A stretch of DNA of 64,000 nt, taken from contig JAIPAL010000001.1 of NCBI GenBank assembly GCA_021740085.1, forward strand, positions 186,001 through 250,000, given 5' to 3'. Shown here in pieces: positions 46,247 through 53,872 of the stretch. Position 1 is the stretch's first letter. Each line of letters begins with the position of its first letter. The notes below the pieces were generated by a model that searched no databases, was not told the DNA's origin, and was given only the letters and a program-made list of their open reading frames with translations. Source of the stretch: Crocinitomicaceae bacterium. GTDB lineage: Bacteria > Bacteroidota > Bacteroidia > Flavobacteriales_D > Crocinitomicaceae. The position numbers and the translations under genes are program-made.

Positions 46247-46433
46247 TTAGCGTCGCAAGTGTCCTAAAAAACCTCCATGAATTTTTCTAGAATAGCGCGT
46301 TACTTTCAGAAACACTATTTTTTATTAGCCTTCTCAGCAGGCCTCATTTCTTATACACTTCCTTACTCCAATCAAAAGAAAGGATTGCTTTGTGTTTTTA
46401 TTTCCCTAGCCGTTTTACTGGCTTACAATGCAC
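46247..46433 (+). repeat. Right copy of the 187-bp direct repeat
   Basis: Matches 42161-42347 with 8 differences. It begins with a remnant of the GT9 3' end that keeps the reading frame and ends in TAG (46288-46290), then continues into the intact UbiA-like gene. The altered stop codon and the synonymous and non-synonymous changes show that the two copies have diverged. Confidence 0.92.
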
Positions 46434-47071
46434 ATAAGCTTTTTAAGTGGCTGCGCGAGGAAGGCTCATACGCAGGTCTTCAATCCAAACGTTTTCTTCC
46501 TACACGCATCTTATTTTTTGTGGCAACGCTTGCCTTTTTATGGCTAGGTATTTTACTCGATTTTCGTTGGAATGAATACTTTCTGCTCAGTATCTTATTA
46601 TTACTTTCCCTTTCCTATTCCTTTCTTCGTCCCCAACTCAGCATTAGGAGTATTCCGTATTTAAAGTCTTTTTTTATTGCCTTGTCTTGGACCAGCTTGT
46701 GTTGCGCTTTGCCAATGAGCTATTCGAATAAGGCGATTTACAATGGAAGTTTTTTCTTTATTCTTTTCTATGCGCTTGCGGTTTCGTCCGATTACAGGGA
46801 TTTACGCATTGACCCTATTGAATTAAAAACAATCCCTCAAGTAGTACCCAGAAAAGCCTTGCTTGTACTTATATTTTCATGCTTGCTTGCCTTTGTTGCT
46901 TTCAACCTCTATTTCTTTGGCACCCTATTCTTTATCGCTGCCATACTTTCTTCGTTGGCTTTTCTCTACTATTTATTTCAATATTTTGTCTTGAAAAAGG
47001 AACTTAATACGGATCGAACCTTGCTCGTTTTTGGACTCTCAGCATTCATTTTGCAAGTTTATTTCCGTTAA
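46277..47071 (+). CDS. UbiA-prenyltransferase-like membrane protein
   Basis: A 264-residue protein with about eight or nine hydrophobic helices. Features matching the UbiA superfamily are a central IPYLKSFFIALSWTS segment (127-141) and an Asp-rich loop DYRDLRID (172-179) in the position of the second Asp motif. The first Asp-rich motif is degenerate (AYNAHKLFKW, 49-58, with no NDxxD), so catalytic activity is doubtful. The 5' part is duplicated at 42191. It is probably ancestrally co-translated with the GT9 gene. Confidence 0.65.
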   Translation: MNFSRIARYFQKHYFLLAFSAGLISYTLPYSNQKKGLLCVFISLAVLLAYNAHKLFKWLREEGSYAGLQSKRFLPTRILFFVATLAFLWLGILLDFRWNEYFLLSILLLLSLSYSFLRPQLSIRSIPYLKSFFIALSWTSLCCALPMSYSNKAIYNGSFFFILFYALAVSSDYRDLRIDPIELKTIPQVVPRKALLVLIFSCLLAFVAFNLYFFGTLFFIAAILSSLAFLYYLFQYFVLKKELNTDRTLLVFGLSAFILQVYFR

Positions 47072-47089
47072 TCTGCCAGTAGATTTAGT

Positions 47090-47097
47090 TATCTTTG
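47090..47097 (+). promoter_or_regulatory. Predicted -7 box for leuS
   Basis: TATCTTTG is a strong TAnnTTTG match, 20 bp before the leuS start. No TTTG lies at the expected -33 spacing. Confidence 0.6.
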
Positions 47098-47117
47098 TGC
47101 CTTGAATATAGGACAAT

Positions 47118-49895
47118 ATGGAAATTGATTTTCAAGCAATAGATAAAAAGTGGCAGTTGTATTGGTTGGAAAACCACAGCAATAAAGTAGTGGAGGACGC
47201 TAATAAACCGAAGTACTATGTCTTAGATATGTTCCCATATCCTTCGGGTGCGGGACTTCATGTTGGGCATCCTTTAGGATACATTGCTTCCGATATCTAT
47301 GCCAGGTATAAGCGCTTGAAAGGGTTCAATGTGTTGCATCCAATGGGATATGATTCATTTGGATTACCCGCAGAACAATATGCGATTCAAACCGGCCAGC
47401 ATCCTGCGATTACTACCGAACAAAATATTGCCAGATATAGACAGCAACTAGATCGTTTAGGGTTTTCTTACGATTGGACCAGGCAGGTAAAAACATCCTC
47501 GCCTGATTATTACCGCTGGACGCAATGGATTTTTAAACAGTTCTTTAATGCGTATTACAATACCGCTTCTGACAAAGCCTGTCCAATGGAGGAATTAATC
47601 GCAGCGTTTTCAAAGAATGGAAATCAAGGCGTGACTGCTTTCTCGGATTATGACAAGATGTTCACGGCGGAAGAATGGAATCAATATAATGACATTGAAC
47701 AAGAAGAGGTACTGCAATCATATCGCCTGGCTTTTTTATCGGAAACATGGGTGAATTGGTGCCCAAAGCTAGGGACGGTGTTGGCAAATGACGAAATTAT
47801 AAGTGGATTATCCGTCCGTGGAAGTCATCCGGTGGAACAAAAGAAAATGATGCAATGGTCCATGCGAATCAAGGCATATGCAGACCGCCTTCTGTCTGGC
47901 TTAGATGAGCTGGATTGGTCAGATGCGATAAAAGAACAACAACGCAATTGGATCGGTAAATCCGAAGGGGCCACCGTCTTTTTTGATGTAGAGGGACACG
48001 ATGAACTAGCTCTTGAGATTTTTACAACAAGGCCCGACACCTTATTTGGGGTGACTTTTATGGTGCTGGCTCCTGAACATCCTTTTTTAGCACAAATTGT
48101 TACGGAAGAACACCAAGAGGCGGTCAAAAACTATCAGTTAAGCGTTTCCAAAAGAACGGAGCGTGATCGCCAAGCAGATGTTCATCATATTTCAGGTGTT
48201 TTTACGGGTGCATTTGTAATTCACCCCTTCAACAAAACCAGCATTCCTATTTGGACCGCCGACTATGTCTTGTCAACTTATGGGACTGGAGCCGTTATGT
48301 CTGTTCCTTGTGGTGACCAAAGAGATTACAGCTTCGCGAAGCATTTCAATTTACCGATCATCAATGTGTTTCAAGGCATTGATATAGCTGAAGAGGCATA
48401 CGGAGAAAAAGTAGGGATTATTGAGAATTCCAGCTTCTTAGACGGATTAGAAATTAAAGAAGCGATTACCATTGCTTGTCAAAAAATTGAAGAAGCAAAT
48501 CGAGGAAATAGAAAAGTGAATTTTCGACTTCGAGATGCCGTGTTTTCAAGACAACGGTATTGGGGAGAACCTTTCCCGGTCTATTATGAAAATGGCATTC
48601 CAAAAATGATTGCGGACGAAAACCTTCCCATTGAACTTCCGAATGTGGATGCGTATTTACCTACTGAATCCGGAGAACCGCCTTTGGCTCGTTCAAAAAA
48701 GGAAGACTGGAACTTCTTTCAAGGAGATCGGATGGAATACAACACGATGCCTGGTTGGGCAGGGAGTTCGTGGTATTTTCTACGTTATTTAGACCCAGAA
48801 AACAACGACTCTTTTGTTGGGAAAGACAAAGTAGCGTATTGGAAAAACGTGGACTTGTACATTGGAGGCAACGAGCACGCTACGGGACACCTCTTGTATG
48901 CCCGTTTTTGGACTAAATTCCTCTACGATATGGGCTTCATTCCTTTTAATGAGCCATTCAAGAAATTGATTAATCAAGGAATGATTTTGGGGCGAAGTAG
49001 CTTCGTTTATAGAATCAAAGGGGAAAACACCTTCGTTTCTTTGAATAAAAAGAAGGACTACCCCACCGATCAACTTCATGTGGACGTTAACTTGGTGGAC
49101 AATGATAAATTGAATCTCCAGGAGTTCAAAAATTGGTTACCTGAATACAATGATGCCACCTTCATTCTTGAAGATGACGGAACGTATTGCTGCGGTTTTG
49201 AGGTGGAAAAGATGTCAAAATCTAAATTCAATGTGCAAACGCCTGACGCCCTCGTTGAGAAGTTTGGCGCCGACACCCTTAGAATGTACGAAATGTTCTT
49301 GGGTCCATTGGAACAAAGCAAACCGTGGGACACAAAAGGAATTACAGGAGTCCATGGATTTTTGAAAAAAACAACTCGCTTGTTTATGGATGCAACTGGT
49401 TCGTGGAGCACCTTAGCCGAAGATCCAACAAAAGAAATGTGGAAAGTGCTTCACAAAACGATTCGCAAAATACAAGATGAGTTGGATCGCTACTCATTTA
49501 ACACGGTGGTGTCTACTTTAATGATTGCTGTTAATGAATTAACAGAGTTGAAATGTAATCACAAACAAATCCTGCAGCCCTTATTAGTCTTACTCTCTCC
49601 GTATGCCCCGCATACCGCGGAAGAGCTGTGGGAAAAACTAGGCCTTCCATCGGGCGGATGTGCCTTGGCAAGTTTTCCAGTGTACGATGAAGCCATGTTA
49701 ATTGAAGCAAGCTATGAATATCCCATATCTTTTAATGGAAAAATGCGCTTCATCCAATCCATTGACCTGCATCTTCAAGAAAATGAGGTCATAGAACTAA
49801 TCATGGGACTCGAAAACACCCAAAAACACTTAGAAGGAAAAACCCCGAAAAAAGTGATTTTTGTTAAGGGGAAAATTATAAATATTGTGTGCTGA
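47118..49895 (+). CDS. leuS: Leucyl-tRNA synthetase
   Basis: Charges tRNA-Leu with leucine. Class I signatures: the HIGH-type motif HVGH at 48-51 (GAGLHVGHPLGY) and KMSKS at 698-702. The editing domain (CP1) lies in between, with TTRPDTLFGVTFMVLAPEHP and TGAVMSVPCGDQRD, where the Asp discharges mischarged tRNA. At 925 residues it is longer than E. coli LeuRS (860); part of the excess is an insert around residues 157-195. Essential housekeeping gene marking the left edge of the accessory region. Confidence 0.98.
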   Translation: MEIDFQAIDKKWQLYWLENHSNKVVEDANKPKYYVLDMFPYPSGAGLHVGHPLGYIASDIYARYKRLKGFNVLHPMGYDSFGLPAEQYAIQTGQHPAITTEQNIARYRQQLDRLGFSYDWTRQVKTSSPDYYRWTQWIFKQFFNAYYNTASDKACPMEELIAAFSKNGNQGVTAFSDYDKMFTAEEWNQYNDIEQEEVLQSYRLAFLSETWVNWCPKLGTVLANDEIISGLSVRGSHPVEQKKMMQWSMRIKAYADRLLSGLDELDWSDAIKEQQRNWIGKSEGATVFFDVEGHDELALEIFTTRPDTLFGVTFMVLAPEHPFLAQIVTEEHQEAVKNYQLSVSKRTERDRQADVHHISGVFTGAFVIHPFNKTSIPIWTADYVLSTYGTGAVMSVPCGDQRDYSFAKHFNLPIINVFQGIDIAEEAYGEKVGIIENSSFLDGLEIKEAITIACQKIEEANRGNRKVNFRLRDAVFSRQRYWGEPFPVYYENGIPKMIADENLPIELPNVDAYLPTESGEPPLARSKKEDWNFFQGDRMEYNTMPGWAGSSWYFLRYLDPENNDSFVGKDKVAYWKNVDLYIGGNEHATGHLLYARFWTKFLYDMGFIPFNEPFKKLINQGMILGRSSFVYRIKGENTFVSLNKKKDYPTDQLHVDVNLVDNDKLNLQEFKNWLPEYNDATFILEDDGTYCCGFEVEKMSKSKFNVQTPDALVEKFGADTLRMYEMFLGPLEQSKPWDTKGITGVHGFLKKTTRLFMDATGSWSTLAEDPTKEMWKVLHKTIRKIQDELDRYSFNTVVSTLMIAVNELTELKCNHKQILQPLLVLLSPYAPHTAEELWEKLGLPSGGCALASFPVYDEAMLIEASYEYPISFNGKMRFIQSIDLHLQENEVIELIMGLENTQKHLEGKTPKKVIFVKGKIINIVC

Positions 49896-49938
49896 TAAAA
49901 TTGCATCATTCGGCAATGCCCTCTTCGTCCTGGATTAT

Positions 49939-50631
49939 TTATCCATTAAATTTATCATTATTCCAATTAGTTGGGTTGTTTATAATATAAGTTGAAATGT
50001 TGTTGTATTCCGTTTCATTTCGGATGATGTGGTCATGGTAATTGGGTTGAAAAAAATGATTATTTCGATTGTATTTTGGGATTTCCGATTGTTTTTCGTC
50101 CAAAAAATCATCAATTTTTGAATTAACCGCCGATTTGAAACCCGCAATAAATGATGAAATGGATCTTGGCAAACGCACGGGTGGATGGCGTTTTATATCG
50201 CGGAATTGGTGGTCATCCAACCGTAGAGACGCACGGCCGTGCGTCTGTACGGTTGGATCATCAATCGTTCCCCCCCCAACGGTCGTTCCCCCATCAATCG
50301 TTCCCCCAACGGTCGTTCCCCCAACGGGCCATCCACCATCCATCATTTTCCCACGATTTTTGTTTTGAATTTCAACGATGGCGTGTAAATGATTGGGCAT
50401 TAAAATAAATTGGTGTAAAATCAATTCATCACGAATTTCAAATGAACGAAACCATTCCTGGACAACGATTTCGCCAAAATCTGACAATTTCATTTCCGCA
50501 CTTACAATTTCACCCAAATTGCAGGCTCTATTTTGTGTTACGATGGTCAAAAAATAATGCGCATCGGCCGAATAATCCCAATTGGGTTTTCGGTGCGATT
50601 GGATGCGGTATTTATTTTTGTAATTATCCAT
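49939..50631 (-). CDS. REP-associated tyrosine transposase (RAYT) with an in-frame repeat insert
   Basis: Y1/HUH single-strand transposase of the IS200/REP-associated family, 230 residues. The HUH motif is MPNHLHAIVEI (His81, His83). The N-terminal HRKPNWDYSADAHYFLTIVTQNR and C-terminal HDHIIRNETEYNNISTYIINNP segments are standard. Residues ~94-141 are non-family: a Gly-Gly-Thr/Val tract followed by DPTVQTHGRASLRLDD. This stretch is encoded by tandem 15-bp units (50260-50322) and by a REP-like palindrome (50215-50258). The insert sits in a region that is variable in RAYTs, so the enzyme may remain active. Confidence 0.9.
   Translation of the reverse strand: MDNYKNKYRIQSHRKPNWDYSADAHYFLTIVTQNRACNLGEIVSAEMKLSDFGEIVVQEWFRSFEIRDELILHQFILMPNHLHAIVEIQNKNRGKMMDGGWPVGGTTVGGTIDGGTTVGGGTIDDPTVQTHGRASLRLDDHQFRDIKRHPPVRLPRSISSFIAGFKSAVNSKIDDFLDEKQSEIPKYNRNNHFFQPNYHDHIIRNETEYNNISTYIINNPTNWNNDKFNG
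50215..50258. repeat. REP-like palindrome inside the RAYT gene
   Basis: A 44-nt inverted repeat with 21 of 22 positions paired. Arms are ATCCAACCGTA-G-AGACGCACGG and its complement CCGTGCGTCT-G-TACGGTTGGAT; the single mismatch is G50226-G50247. The core (GTAGAGACGCACGG) resembles dispersed REP elements associated with RAYT genes. Confidence 0.85.
50260..50322. repeat. Tandem 15-bp repeats inside the RAYT gene
   Basis: Alternating units ATCAATCGTTCCCCC (50260-50277 with three extra C, and 50293-50307) and AACGGTCGTTCCCCC (50278-50292 and 50308-50322). The unit length is a multiple of three, so the minus-strand gene stays open and gains GGTTVGGTID-type repeats. Confidence 0.85.
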
Positions 50632-50706
50632 TATATAAATTGCTGTGGTAACAAACCCTTTTTTAAGGGGTGAGTTTGGTTTGTGTGTTGGGTGGTACTT
50701 TAAATT

Positions 50707-51099
50707 TTAGTATTTAAACTTGAAAGGAAATTGGCTATTTTTAATTGTTGTTGTTTCTGTGATTATTTCATTCATTAAAATTCTACCACTCCCAAAGAGA
50801 TCAAATAAACAGAACACCAACATAGTTCCAATGGAAAGGATATGGAGTATCCTGTGAATATTAGGGATGAACGCTCCATATTTCTTCTCAAGAAAGAACA
50901 CTTTCTTCTCATAGAAAAGAATGACCACAATTATCAATAGAGCAATAGATGGCTCCAGGATTTGGTAATCTAATTTAAATGCTACGTAACAAAAGGTTAT
51001 AAGAGGGGAAGCAATTAATAAGATCATTATCATCAAACTACTTTGAATTAAAGAAATACGATGAATATGGTTCTTTTCTTCTAACAAGGATGTTTTCAT
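50707..51099 (-). CDS. Small hypothetical membrane protein
   Basis: 130 residues. Three hydrophobic stretches (about 20-42, 48-65 and 84-104) follow a charged N-terminus (MKTSLLEEKNHIHR); the C-terminus is short and polar. No family recognised. It lies upstream of and on the same strand as the RAYT gene, 75 bp apart, with a weak AT-rich hairpin (50655-50671) between them. It could be accessory cargo or simply a lineage-specific gene. Confidence 0.55.
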   Translation of the reverse strand: MKTSLLEEKNHIHRISLIQSSLMIMILLIASPLITFCYVAFKLDYQILEPSIALLIIVVILFYEKKVFFLEKKYGAFIPNIHRILHILSIGTMLVFCLFDLFGSGRILMNEIITETTTIKNSQFPFKFKY

Positions 51100-51388
51100 A
51101 ATTCCATTCTTTAGTTGGTGTATAAATAACTTATTTGTTAAACCTTTATAGGCCTAATTGTTACATCATGAATATTCCGAATTAATATTAGGCATTTTGC
51201 CGGATTAGTTCTTCCTATACCTATTGTTAAATGACTTTTCATGTTTTTGAGGATATAGATGATTGGTTTGAAACATTGGTTATCAGTATATCATTAGGTC
51301 AACAACAATGCATTAAATTAATTTAAGATGTTATGAATAAGCAAATTAGATGAGTATGAGGAAGGGGGCTATGGCAATCTTTGTGTTA
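51100..51388. other. Intergenic region, no gene seen
   Basis: About 290 bp between two divergent genes, very AT-rich. It must hold the promoter of the minus-strand membrane protein gene, but no convincing TAnnTTTG element stands out there. No repeat or RNA structure was noticed. Confidence 0.35.
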
Positions 51389-51396
51389 TATTTTTG
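51389..51396 (+). promoter_or_regulatory. Predicted -7 box for the M48-TPR gene
   Basis: TATTTTTG (TAnnTTTG) lies 22 bp before ATG 51419 and inside the longer frame from 51350, which supports the shorter start. Confidence 0.4.
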
Positions 51397-51418
51397 TATA
51401 TTAGCACAAAAATTTATT

Positions 51419-52576
51419 ATGAGATTAAGTTTATTTTTTATAATCTCCACATTCTATATAAGCGCACAGGGCACTTTTTCATGTGGATACAATCATTCAA
51501 CGGAACCGAGCTTATGTGATTTTGTTGCAAACAAAACATATATCAGTAATCAAATGGTGGTAGATAAAATTAATACAATGGTTAATTCTATTGCATTACC
51601 TCAAAATTTTATTTTAGTAGAGTGTGACAATATAAATAATGCCTTTGCATATGTAAAAAATGGAACGAGATACATTATAATTGATGATCAATGGATTAGA
51701 TCAATAGAAGGTAATAATTGGTTTATTACAGGAATATTAGCTCATGAAATCGGACATCATCTTTGTGGTCATACAATAAGTAATGGCTATGTAAGTTTAG
51801 AAGACAAACGAAAAAGAGAGTTAGAAGCTGATAAGTTTGCGGGATTTATTTTGAAAGCAATAGGAGCTACCCAAGACCAATCTCTAATAGCAATTAATTC
51901 GATAGTTCCAGTTGATTTTGACGATTCCCGAAGTACCCATCCAACAAAATCAAAACGAATTGAAGCGATTAAACAAGGATATAATAATTCCAATAGTGAA
52001 TTAAAAACTAATACCATTTCTCAGTTGTCAAGCGCAAAAACAGCCGAAAGCTATTTTAACGACGCCATAGCTATTGTTAAAGAGCCATCATATGAAGTAA
52101 ACCAACAAACTCTTGAAAGATCAATAGTGCCATGTAAAAAGGCTCTTGAACTAAATTCAAATTTTTTTGACGCCTATTTTCATTTGGCATGTATTTATCA
52201 AGCACTTGGAACCAAATTAACTCAGAATAGGAAATATTATTATAATTTGGCATTTGAAAATTATAGTAAAGCATTTAGAATAGATGCAAGTTCCTCTGGT
52301 GTTTATAATAATGCTGGTATGTTATATGCGCAATATGGCTATGATTACAGCGATTATAATTCTTATCAAAATGCAATAAATTGTTATAACTCATCAATCA
52401 GATTGGAACCTGAGAGCGGTGCTGCATATTTGAACAGGGGAATTGCATTCTTAAATATTGGTTATCAATTTAGACAACCAACTTTACCATCAGCATGTAA
52501 TGATTTTTATAAATCATGTTCATTAGGAGAGTCACGTGGATGCGATCAATATAACCGTGCTTGTGGGAGACGATAG
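51419..52576 (+). CDS. Secreted M48-like metallopeptidase with TPR-like C-terminus
   Basis: The start is set at ATG 51419, where a clean signal peptide begins (MRLSLFFIISTFYISAQG); a frame opening at 51350 adds residues before the promoter box. The peptidase domain has the zinc motif HEIGHH in LAHEIGHHLCGHT, with the third ligand in ELEADKFAGF. The SRSTHPTKSKRIEAIKQGY segment is typical of M48 enzymes. The rest (from about residue 200) is helical with TPR-like repeats (ALELNSNFFDAYFHLACIYQALG, YNNAGMLYAQYG, AAYLNRGIAFLNIGY). Likely a periplasmic protease. It faces the trypsin-like protease gene convergently. Confidence 0.82.
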   Translation: MRLSLFFIISTFYISAQGTFSCGYNHSTEPSLCDFVANKTYISNQMVVDKINTMVNSIALPQNFILVECDNINNAFAYVKNGTRYIIIDDQWIRSIEGNNWFITGILAHEIGHHLCGHTISNGYVSLEDKRKRELEADKFAGFILKAIGATQDQSLIAINSIVPVDFDDSRSTHPTKSKRIEAIKQGYNNSNSELKTNTISQLSSAKTAESYFNDAIAIVKEPSYEVNQQTLERSIVPCKKALELNSNFFDAYFHLACIYQALGTKLTQNRKYYYNLAFENYSKAFRIDASSSGVYNNAGMLYAQYGYDYSDYNSYQNAINCYNSSIRLEPESGAAYLNRGIAFLNIGYQFRQPTLPSACNDFYKSCSLGESRGCDQYNRACGRR

Positions 52577-52715
52577 TTTTTTCTAATCAAATCACCACCA
52601 TGACATTGTTCAACCTTTCCCACCTCCTATACTTCCCCCTTGTTTTGTAAAAATACCCTAAACGATTCTCTATATCCGATGGAGTTTTTTGTGCTTGCTT
52701 TGCGGTGATAGTTGG

Positions 52716-53705
52716 TTAAAGAGACCGAACAGCCCGAACAGAGTAAGTATTGATGTACCCAGCTTGTATCATTGCTCCACCCTTGAAGAAAGCCTTACCC
52801 CACGCGCCGCCGTTACCGACCTTTGTAGAACTCCAATACCAGCCAGAAGCAAAACCCACAATTTTGTCCCTGTTTAAATACATATTAGTTTGTTCTTCTT
52901 TAGTTGGTAATCTCCAACCATTTCCTAAAGCAGCACAAGCTTTATTTGCGTCAGGCCAATTCATAAGTGATGGAAAATCATTCTGTGCAACCTCAAGATT
53001 TCCTATTCTAATAGGTTTGCCTATTATTGAGGATGAATTTGGCACATCTTTAGGTTTTTTCGAAGGAATTAAATTCGACAATGCCATTGGTGTATTTTTT
53101 TTATAATCTAAAAGTATTTGAAGATAGGATTTTGGTATTGCGAAGTTTAAATTTTGGCCATCTGTTAGTTGTGAGACAGAAATCCCAAGTAATTCGCCAT
53201 TTGAATTTAAAACAGGTCCACCACTACTACCTGGCGATATGGAGGCTGTCATTTGGAGTAATTTAATTCCTTCAAAATCTCTCATTCCACTAATAATTCC
53301 ATCGGAAATTGTTGCTGGAAGGCCTCGAGGACTTCCAATCACATAAACTTTTTGCCCAATTGAAGCCGTGGTCACTGCCAATTTTATTACTGGTTTGTTA
53401 AGTGTTGAGACTTTAAGCAATATTAAATCAACAGTTTTATCAATACCTACATACCCATCAATTTTATACTCCTTATCGGAATTATTTAAATAACAACTTG
53501 CATTCGTAGCTCCCTCCATAACATGATAATTTGTTGCAATAATATTTGGAGCAACAAAAAATCCTGAGCCTTGAGATCCATCATCTGTTATGATGGTAAC
53601 AGTTGAGTTAACAGTGTTTTTATAAATTAGAGAAGCATCTTGCGAAAACAACTGGTTAAATGGGCTTAAAGCACAAATTAAACTTAAAAGTATTATAGTT
53701 CTCAT
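52716..53705 (-). CDS. Secreted trypsin-like serine protease with C-terminal DUF1566 domain
   Basis: 329 residues. A signal peptide ends near residue 21 (LFSQ). The S1C protease domain has the full triad: His61 in ATNYHVMEG, Asp93 in KTVDLILLK, and Ser161 in SPGSSGGPV. There is no PDZ domain. Instead, after a Lys/Pro-rich linker, residues ~245-329 form a DUF1566-like (Lcl C-terminal) module with WPDANKACAALGNGWRLPT and SSGWYWSST-type motifs, a C-lectin-like fold found in surface proteins. A DegP-type catalytic domain with a lectin-like tail may recognise a surface ligand. Downstream of hsdR on the same strand. Confidence 0.85.
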   Translation of the reverse strand: MRTIILLSLICALSPFNQLFSQDASLIYKNTVNSTVTIITDDGSQGSGFFVAPNIIATNYHVMEGATNASCYLNNSDKEYKIDGYVGIDKTVDLILLKVSTLNKPVIKLAVTTASIGQKVYVIGSPRGLPATISDGIISGMRDFEGIKLLQMTASISPGSSGGPVLNSNGELLGISVSQLTDGQNLNFAIPKSYLQILLDYKKNTPMALSNLIPSKKPKDVPNSSSIIGKPIRIGNLEVAQNDFPSLMNWPDANKACAALGNGWRLPTKEEQTNMYLNRDKIVGFASGWYWSSTKVGNGGAWGKAFFKGGAMIQAGYINTYSVRAVRSL

Positions 53706-53715
53706 ATTCTCATGT

Positions 53716-53858
53716 TTATTTATAAATTACTGTCCGTATTCCTGCACTGATATCCAATAACCAACCAAAAAGCATTTCTTTTTCTTCTTCTGATGTCGTT
53801 CTAAATTGATTAGAATCCGCGCAGTGACTTATAAGGTGGTTAATAGTGTTTTATTCAT
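53716..53858 (-). pseudogene. Possible small or frameshifted gene downstream of hsdR
   Basis: On the minus strand a coding-looking frame runs LISHCADSNQFRTTSEEEKEMLFGWLLDISAGIRTVIYK (split here: 5' half up to RTTSE, 3' half EEKEMLFGWLLDIS and on) to a TAA at 53716-53718. The ATG at 53858 is in another frame (MNKTLLTTL-stop), so either a frameshift separates start and body, or the true start is a rare codon. Family unknown. Confidence 0.3.
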
Positions 53859-53872
53859 TTTTAAATTAGAAT

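Noticed and set aside
42161-46433. Insertion by an IS element or composite transposon
   Set aside because: No transposase, terminal inverted repeats or short target duplication at the edges; the flanking repeats are diverged pieces of resident genes.
50260-50322. CRISPR-like array
   Set aside because: The units are contiguous 15-bp tandem repeats without spacers, inside a coding frame, and no cas genes are present.
50069-50408. Plus-strand frames over the RAYT repeats (Pro-Pro-Ser-Ile-Val-rich)
   Set aside because: These are products of the C-rich tandem repeats read antisense; the minus-strand RAYT frame carries the HUH motif and conserved ends.
50655-50671. Terminator between the small membrane protein gene and RAYT (minus strand)
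   Set aside because: The stem needs a bulge (ACCCTT against AAGGGGT) and has only a short T run on the minus strand; too weak to list as a terminator.
51350-51418. Upstream start for the M48-TPR protein
   Set aside because: It lies before the -7 promoter box and adds a second hydrophobic stretch in front of a clean signal peptide.
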